Below are positions 59,193-64,000 of a stretch of 64,000 nucleotides of DNA, one piece after another. The position numbers and the translations under genes were made by a program. The notes under the pieces are model-generated. The model saw only the letters and a program-made list of their open reading frames with translations. It made no database searches and had not been told where the DNA came from. Source of the stretch: Paenibacillus mucilaginosus 3016 (GTDB taxonomy: Bacteria; Bacillota; Bacilli; Paenibacillales; NBRC-103111). Numbering within the stretch: the first letter of the stretch is position 1; the number at the start of each line of letters is the position of its first letter. The stretch covers positions 5,722,001-5,786,000 of the forward strand of contig NC_016935.1 in the NCBI RefSeq assembly GCF_000250655.1. Reading direction: 5' to 3'.

Positions 59193-60401
59193 ATGAATAC
59201 CGGCTCCCCAGCAAAATATGCGAACATCATCCCTCTGAAAGAACTCGATACGGTGCAGAAGCAGCTGTATCCGTTCGACTTCTACCGCGAAGCTCGGACG
59301 CAGACCCCGGTCCGCTACAACGAGCACCGGAGCGCCTGGGACCTGTTTCTCTACGCGGACGTGCACCGGGTGCTGAAGGACCCGGCCGCCTTCTCCTCAC
59401 GCCGCGGGATGGAGATGCGCACCGAGAACCTGCTCGTGATGGACCCTCCAAGGCACACGCAGATGCGCGACCTTGTCAACAAGGCGTTCACCCCCAAGGC
59501 GATCGGTGCGCTGGAGGAGCATATCCGCCGGGTTACCGCCGACCTGCTGGATGAGGCCGCCGGCCGCGGCAGCATGGAGATGGTGCACGACCTTGCGGCC
59601 CCGCTGCCGGTCATTATCATCGCCGAGCTGCTGGGAGTGCCGACGCAGGACCGGAAGCTGTTCAAGGAATGGTCCGATGTGCTCGTCAAGGGCGTCGACG
59701 AGAATACCGAGGCGGCCTTCGCGAAGATGCACGCGGAACGGGGCCAGGCCGCGAAGGAGCTCAGTCTCTATTTCTCCGGCATCCTGAAGGAGCGCCTTAC
59801 GCAGCCGCAGGACGATCTGATCTCCGCGCTGCTCGCAGCCGAGATCGACGGGAAGAAGCTGTCCGAGGAGGAGGTCATCTCCTTCGCCATTCTTCTGCTC
59901 GTCGCGGGTAACGAAACGACGACCAACCTCATCACCAACGGGGTGCGCCGCCTGACCGAGGACCCGGCTCTGCAGACGCTGCTCCAGGAGCAGCCGGAGC
60001 TCGTACCGGGCTTCGTCGAGGAGGTCCTCCGCTTCTATCCGCCGATTCTCGCGGTCGGCCGCGTGGCGGCGCAGGATGTTGAGATTGGAGGACAGACCAT
60101 CCGCACCGGCGACCAGGTCATCTCCTGGGTGGCCTCCGCGAACCGCGACGAGCGTAAGTTCGACGACGCGGATGCATTCCGCCCGGACCGCAAACCGAAC
60201 CCGCATCTCGCGTTCGGCTTCGGACCGCACTTCTGCCTCGGCGCGCCGCTGGCCCGCTTGGAGGCGAAGGTCGCCGCGGAGGAGCTCCTCCGCCGGTTCC
60301 GGGATCTGCGGCTGGCGGACGGGGCGGAGCTCGTACCGATTCCGAGCCCCTTCGTCTTCGGGGTGAAGAGCTATCCGGTGACGTTCCGCACGCAGGCTTG
60401 A
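59193..60401 (+). CDS. Cytochrome P450
   Basis: The 402-residue soluble class P450 has the I-helix LLVAGNETTTNL (238-246), the ExxR pair in the K-helix EEVLRFYPP (Glu277, Arg280), and the haem-binding FGFGPHFCLGAPLAR with Cys348 as thiolate ligand. It resembles YjiB-type P450s of Bacillus and should hydroxylate an unknown small substrate with separate ferredoxin and reductase partners, none of which are in the window. AAGGAGG lies seven bases before the ATG. A MarR gene lies downstream in the opposite direction. Confidence 0.94.
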   Translation: MNTGSPAKYANIIPLKELDTVQKQLYPFDFYREARTQTPVRYNEHRSAWDLFLYADVHRVLKDPAAFSSRRGMEMRTENLLVMDPPRHTQMRDLVNKAFTPKAIGALEEHIRRVTADLLDEAAGRGSMEMVHDLAAPLPVIIIAELLGVPTQDRKLFKEWSDVLVKGVDENTEAAFAKMHAERGQAAKELSLYFSGILKERLTQPQDDLISALLAAEIDGKKLSEEEVISFAILLLVAGNETTTNLITNGVRRLTEDPALQTLLQEQPELVPGFVEEVLRFYPPILAVGRVAAQDVEIGGQTIRTGDQVISWVASANRDERKFDDADAFRPDRKPNPHLAFGFGPHFCLGAPLARLEAKVAAEELLRRFRDLRLADGAELVPIPSPFVFGVKSYPVTFRTQA

Positions 60402-60468
60402 GGAGCGCCCGGCCCTCAGAGCATGAGGTCAGCACAACCGGCGGTGGTTCGCCCCGCCCCAAACCCAA

Positions 60469-60496
60469 AGAGAGCTGTCCCGCCGGGCAGCTCTCT
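60469..60496. terminator. Hairpin between P450 and MarR genes, first
   Basis: AGAGAGCTG and CAGCTCTCT form a stem. On the minus strand T follows, so it may end the MarR transcript; on the plus strand it may act with the next hairpin. Confidence 0.6.
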
Positions 60497-60507
60497 TCCG
60501 TTCTTTC

Positions 60508-60543
60508 CTGCCGGGTCCTTGATCCCGGCAGTTTCTTTTTTTC
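60508..60543 (+). terminator. Terminator of the P450 gene
   Basis: CTGCCGGG and CCCGGCAG pair around TCCTTGAT, followed by TTTCTTTTTTT. Confidence 0.9.
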
Positions 60544-60546
60544 CTC

Positions 60547-61074
60547 TTATTCCGCAGACTCTCCCGCCTTGCGCTCCCCGTCCCCGATCAACCCTTCGGC
60601 TGCCCGGTACTTGGCGATATGCTCCCCGGTCGTCCGGTTGAACTTCGCCATAAGCTCGCCGAACGCCTGACGCTCTTCCTCCGGCCATTCCTTCAGGAGC
60701 TCGGCATAGAAAGCCGCGCGCGCCCGGCCCATCACGCCAAGCTGCTCAAGGCCCCGCTGCGTAATGCGCAGCAGCTTGTAACGCGCGTCCCGCGGGTCGG
60801 TGACGCGCTCGACATAGCCCCTCTCCTCGAGGGTCGCCGTCTGCCGGCTGGCCGTCGAAATGTCGAGCAGGAGCGCCTCCGCCAGGGCTTTGATCCCGAG
60901 CGGCCCTCTGCCGCTCAGCTCCTGCAGCAGCAGGTAGGTGGAACGGTCCATCGGAGTATCCTTGAGCAGGGCGATCCGGGCGGCCTCCGCCCGGCGCACG
61001 AACACGGCGATTTCCCGCTCCAGCAGGCAGAAGACGCTTTCACTTGGTGGCTGCATCAGATATCCGATCCCCAT
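60547..61074 (-). CDS. MarR family transcriptional regulator
   Basis: The 175-residue protein has the winged-helix DNA-binding domain with LGIKALAEALLLDISTASRQTATLEERGYVERVTDPRDARYK, that is, recognition helix and the DxR wing. Typically a dimer binding an inverted repeat. An ATG at 61074 opens MGIGYLMQPP; the ATG at 61056 (MQPPSES) is an alternative and no start has a strong ribosome site. It is convergent with the P450 gene and may control it through the dyad at 59136-59150; this is not tested. Confidence 0.88.
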   Translation of the reverse strand: MGIGYLMQPPSESVFCLLEREIAVFVRRAEAARIALLKDTPMDRSTYLLLQELSGRGPLGIKALAEALLLDISTASRQTATLEERGYVERVTDPRDARYKLLRITQRGLEQLGVMGRARAAFYAELLKEWPEEERQAFGELMAKFNRTTGEHIAKYRAAEGLIGDGERKAGESAE

Positions 61075-61157
61075 TCCTGTTGCGGTATAGTTACCCTTAG
61101 CTTACCGGGAGACGGCCCGGGATGCAAGCGGGGGGCAGGCCGCGCTCGGGATCACCG

Positions 61158-61418
61158 TCAAGCCGCCGCCCCTTCGAGCGGCTCATAAGGATCTGAAAGA
61201 ACTGCCAGAATCAGCAGCACATAGGGAAGCAGGAACAGAAGCAGCGTGGCGGCGATGATCCATCCTCCGTACCTCTTCCCGCTTCGGATCCGCCGGACGC
61301 CGGCCCAGAAGCCGACCACCGGCACCAGCAGCCAGGTCCCCGGTACAACCAGCAGGAAGACCAGCACGGCCAGCGGCAGGAGCATCGCTCTCAGTATCTT
61401 TCCCATTTGTGGTTTCAT
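61158..61418 (-). CDS. Small membrane protein, 86 residues
   Basis: The protein has two membrane helices (about 12-42 and 53-75) separated by a basic stretch (VRRIRSGKRYGG). No family recognised. Ribosome site weak; the ATG four codons later (MGKILRAM) is an alternative start. It lies between the MarR gene and an acetyltransferase gene, all on the minus strand. Confidence 0.65.
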   Translation of the reverse strand: MKPQMGKILRAMLLPLAVLVFLLVVPGTWLLVPVVGFWAGVRRIRSGKRYGGWIIAATLLLFLLPYVLLILAVLSDPYEPLEGAAA

Positions 61419-61448
61419 ACCTAATGGACGCCATCCGACGACCGACCG

Positions 61449-61494
61449 TTCCCTTATCCCTTACCTTTTCCCTTACCTTATCCCTTACCCTTCG
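61449..61494. repeat. Short direct repeat of CCCTTACCTT type
   Basis: Four imperfect copies of about 11 bases (CCCTTATCCCTTACCTTTT and so on) overlap the stop of the acetyltransferase gene and the space after it. No role known. Confidence 0.5.
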
Positions 61495-62396
61495 GCCTCA
61501 CCATCCATCGGCCGGCACACCATATGCACCTGGCTCAGCTTCTGCACGAGCCCCAGCGACTCCAGCGCCTTTATCAGGTGCGGCTGTGTCTCGGGCACCG
61601 CATTCGCCGAGATGCGGCGGGCTCCCCCGGCGGACAGGACACTGCGAAGCAGCGTATCCAGGAGCTCCGGCGTATCCTGCCGGCCCCCGTCCGTGCAGCA
61701 CTGCAGGATGGACGTCGCCGTCAGGCTCCCCGCCTCGTCATAGACGTGCCGGTAGAGCACATAGCCGGCCGGCCGGCCCGTTCCCGGGTCTTCGGCGATC
61801 AGCGCCTGCCCTTCCTTCGCGCTGCCCCACTGCATCTGCCACGGGACGAGGCCCGGATAGAACGGCAGATGCGCCAGCTCCCGCGGACTCGACGGAATCA
61901 GATCATAACCGCTTTCCCGGCCAGCCGCATTCTCCTCCAAGCCGCCCGGAGTCTCGCCGCCGTATACATACAGCGTCTCCACCGGCTGGTAGCCGAACTG
62001 CTTGTACAGTGCGATCGCCTTGTCGTTCTGCGAGATGGCCTCCAGCTGCGCCGTATCGACTTTCAGCGCTCTGTATTCCTGCAGGGTCCGTTCCATGAGC
62101 GCCCTTGCCACCCCCAACCGCCGGTATTCCGGCGCCACGGCGGTCCCGCCGTTCCATGCGACCTTCTCCCCCCGGATCGTGCGCAGCCCGTTCAGCAGGA
62201 GCCCAACGGGCACGCCGCCGACATAGGCGAGGAACGAATGGTCCGGATGGATATCCTCCATGCTTAATTTGACCTTGGTAAAAACAGCCGGGGTCATGCG
62301 GATGTCCACAACATAATCGCTGAAGCCCTGATTCAACGCCTGAACGGCATCGCACAGCGAACAATCCGTCAGCCTTCTGATATCCATGCTGCTCAT
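61485..62396 (-). CDS. GNAT family N-acetyltransferase, two-domain
   Basis: The 303-residue protein has an acetyltransferase domain at about 1-145 (GGTAVAPEYRRLGVARALMERTL motif A, with the acetyl-CoA loop RRLGVA, and AIALYKQFGYQPVETL motif B) and a second region to 303 with a weaker acetyltransferase-like fold (RPAGYVLYRHVYDE, SANAVPETQPHLIKALESLG). GGGAGG lies six bases before the ATG. Its length suggests a duplicated GNAT. Substrate unknown. Confidence 0.85.
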   Translation of the reverse strand: MSSMDIRRLTDCSLCDAVQALNQGFSDYVVDIRMTPAVFTKVKLSMEDIHPDHSFLAYVGGVPVGLLLNGLRTIRGEKVAWNGGTAVAPEYRRLGVARALMERTLQEYRALKVDTAQLEAISQNDKAIALYKQFGYQPVETLYVYGGETPGGLEENAAGRESGYDLIPSSPRELAHLPFYPGLVPWQMQWGSAKEGQALIAEDPGTGRPAGYVLYRHVYDEAGSLTATSILQCCTDGGRQDTPELLDTLLRSVLSAGGARRISANAVPETQPHLIKALESLGLVQKLSQVHMVCRPMDGEAEG

Positions 62397-62510
62397 GGGG
62401 TACCTCCCGTATGGTTATGCGATCCTTTTATCTAACCTGTCCTTCCTTAACTTCGAGTCCACCCCTGCAAAATCCTTCCAAGGCCGGCGGTTCTCCGCTC
62501 CTGATGGCAT

Positions 62511-62547
62511 AAAAAAAGAGAGCCAGGCTCCCCGGCCTGCGGCTCTC
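62511..62547 (-). terminator. Terminator of spoVR
   Basis: GAGAGCC-GC-AGGC pairs with GCCT-GG-CTCTC across CGGGGA and is followed by seven T on the minus strand, 89 bp past the stop at 62636. Confidence 0.85.
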
Positions 62548-62635
62548 CACTCCTATCTCTTCTGCCTGCCGGCCCTGGCCCTGCCCGTCCGCCTCCCGAC
62601 CCGGTGTCCGTTCCGGCTTCTCTCGTGCATCCGCA

Positions 62636-63886
62636 TTATCCGGCAGCAACCCGCTGCCCGTCGCAGCTGTACCGGACCGTGCGCTGATTCTCCCCGCGTG
62701 TCTCCAGATGCACGGGCTTGCCCCACAGCCGGTGCACCAGCGGCAGCGTGCGGTCCACATACTTGCGGTCGAGCTCGAGCCCCTCGTACCGGTGAAGCAG
62801 CAGCAGTTCGCCTCGGCCCTGATAGTCGTCATCCATCGCCGTGATGTAAGGGAAGCCCCCGTTCGCCCGCTCCCGGATCAGCGTGTCGCGCACCTTCTCC
62901 GTTTCCTTGTCCGTCACCCGGTACACCCGGTCCTGCCGCTCGAAGAGGAACAGGTCCATCTCCTCCACCATATCGCGGCTCAAATACCCCCGCAGGAAGG
63001 AGACATCGGACTCCGTCTCCCGCAGCTCGAAGAGCGCCTCCAGGCCCTCCCGCCGTTCCACGTACTCGAGCATCCGCAGGCCGAGATGATACGGGTTCAC
63101 CCGGCCCGGCGCCGTCTGGATGACGCCCGCGTTCATCTTTGCGAACTCCAGGATCTCCTCTTCCTCCAGCGCCAGGCGGCGCAGCAGCCGCAGGTGCCAG
63201 AAGGTGGCCCACCCTTCGTTCAGGATCTTCGTCTCCATCTGGGGCCAGAAGTAGTGCATCTCGCCCCGCAGCATGTAGAGAATCTCCCGCTGCCAATCCT
63301 CCAGCATCCGGCTGTTCGAGGCGATGAAGCCGATCACATCCTTCGTGCCGCCCTCCGTCTCCCGGAAGCCGCCCTCCCGTCCGAAGCGCTCGTGGGGGTC
63401 GATATGCTCCTGGATGGCCAGCCCCGCGTCAAGGTACTTCTCGACCTCCTCACTGCCGTAGGCTTGCTCGAAGATCCGCATACGGTCTGCGAACACCGCC
63501 ATCCGTTCGACCATTCCGCGGTCGGTGCGCGAGAACATCGCATTGTTTTTGAAAAAGTCGCTGTGACCCAGCACATGCGCCACAATCAGCTTGTTCTGCA
63601 GCAGCGTATTGCGGTCGAGCAGGAACGCGTAGCATGGATCGGAGTTGATCACGAGCTCGTAGATCACGCTCAGCCCGTGGTCGTAAGCGGATTTCATCCG
63701 CTGGTACGCCTTCCCGAAGCTCCAGTGGGCGAAGCGGGTCGGCATGCCGTAAGCGCCGATCGAGTACAGCACCTCCGCCGGGCAGATCTCGTAGCGCATG
63801 GGGAAGAAATCGAGCCCCTCCTCTACCGCCATCTCGGTGATTTCGGCAATGGAATGCTCCAATGCCTGCAGCTGTGCCGTATGCAA
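62636..63886 (-). CDS. spoVR: SpoVR family protein
   Basis: The 416-residue protein matches SpoVR along its full length, with FFPMRYEICPAEVLYSIGAYG, HVLGHSDFFKNNAMFS, the acidic NEGWATFWH and the PYHLGLRMLEYVERR region. It is needed for spore cortex formation in Bacillus; the biochemical activity is not established. The TTG at 63886 follows GGGGAGG by four bases and gives LHTAQLQALEHS; a TTG at 63907 gives seven extra residues but has no site. The yhbH tail lies upstream, as in the usual prkA-yhbH-spoVR order, with 30 bp between. Confidence 0.94.
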   Translation of the reverse strand: MHTAQLQALEHSIAEITEMAVEEGLDFFPMRYEICPAEVLYSIGAYGMPTRFAHWSFGKAYQRMKSAYDHGLSVIYELVINSDPCYAFLLDRNTLLQNKLIVAHVLGHSDFFKNNAMFSRTDRGMVERMAVFADRMRIFEQAYGSEEVEKYLDAGLAIQEHIDPHERFGREGGFRETEGGTKDVIGFIASNSRMLEDWQREILYMLRGEMHYFWPQMETKILNEGWATFWHLRLLRRLALEEEEILEFAKMNAGVIQTAPGRVNPYHLGLRMLEYVERREGLEALFELRETESDVSFLRGYLSRDMVEEMDLFLFERQDRVYRVTDKETEKVRDTLIRERANGGFPYITAMDDDYQGRGELLLLHRYEGLELDRKYVDRTLPLVHRLWGKPVHLETRGENQRTVRYSCDGQRVAAG

Positions 63887-63916
63887 CGGGCCTCCCCCCT
63901 CCCTCAATTGTACTTC

Positions 63917-64000
63917 TCAGCCTTCCGCCTCTTCCCGGAAAAACTCACGCAGCGTACGGTACACGTCGCTTTTGTCCCGAAGGACGGAGCGCGAGAATGC
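63917..64000 (-). CDS. yhbH: YhbH/DUF444 family protein, C-terminal end (cut by window edge)
   Basis: Only the last 27 codons are in the window, ending RDKSDVYRTLREFFREEAEG before TGA at 63917. The pattern DKSDVYRTLREFF is typical of the C-terminus of YhbH/YeaH proteins. Its place just before spoVR supports the call: the prkA-yhbH-spoVR group is often found together in spore-formers. Confidence 0.75.
   Translation of the reverse strand, partial: AFSRSVLRDKSDVYRTLREFFREEAEG

Noticed and set aside
1..64000. CRISPR arrays, tRNA, rRNA, transposase genes or integrase sites
   Set aside because: No regular direct repeats with unique spacers, no tRNA-like clover-leaf with CCA, no rRNA sequence and no transposase motif was found by eye.

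Overview
The window looks like a chromosome segment of a GC-rich, endospore-forming Firmicute of the Paenibacillus type (inference). The signs are sporulation genes (spoVR, a yhbH tail, two CotF-like coat genes), SLH and copper-amine-oxidase-like surface proteins, strong AGGAGG ribosome sites with frequent TTG and GTG starts, secreted plant-polymer hydrolases (GH74, GH16) and Zur-type operators. I saw no rRNA, tRNA, CRISPR array, phage or insertion sequence. Most of the window is ordinary chromosomal gene content.

Layout. 1-9.3 kb: the end of a GMC oxidoreductase, an epimerase gene that has lost its NAD-binding start, a proline peptidase, a methyltransferase, a phosphoesterase, a drug/metabolite transporter and a nitronate monooxygenase. 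9.3-10.0 kb is gene-free but carries four evenly spaced GATG-N5-CATC boxes. 10-15.2 kb: an acetyltransferase, a secreted copper-amine-oxidase-like protein, a truncated HAD gene, and an SLH protein followed by an S41 protease. 16-18.7 kb: a three-gene ABC-2 exporter operon. 19-21.5 kb: an acetyltransferase, a DUF1697 protein and a frameshifted SH3-repeat protein. 21.6-27.5 kb: a signalling cluster of receiver-PP2C phosphatase, FapA/DUF342 protein, STAS protein and a membrane sensor with HD-GYP and HATPase domains. 27.7-33 kb: a GH74 xyloglucanase, a BKACE-like enzyme and a StyA-like flavoprotein. 33.5-41.9 kb: a cold-shock gene, a rhomboid protease, a MerR-like coiled-coil protein, coat genes, an aldo/keto reductase, a flavin monooxygenase with its TetR regulator, and a potassium channel. 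42-52.7 kb: a DUF2207 protein, a frameshifted metallo-beta-lactamase-fold gene, a five-gene Opp/Nik-type importer preceded by two Zur-like boxes, and another flavoprotein. 52.8-64 kb: small genes, an alcohol dehydrogenase, a GH16 glucanase with a ricin-type module, a coat gene, thiM, a P450, a MarR regulator, an acetyltransferase, spoVR and the end of yhbH.

The two most interesting systems are as follows. (1) The 21.6-27.5 kb cluster has all the parts of a partner switch: phosphatase, STAS switch protein and kinase-like HATPase. The kinase-like domain is fused to an HD-GYP domain in which one metal ligand appears changed to Asn, and a FapA protein stands where a sigma factor is usually found. 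(2) The Opp/Nik-type importer at 45.5-50.8 kb would normally be called a nickel or peptide transporter, but its Zur-like operators point to zinc or zincophore uptake.

A caution applies throughout. Five loci read as intact genes only if one base is removed, and always in the +1 direction. Either this sequence carries systematic homopolymer errors or the strain has several recent +1 frameshifts.
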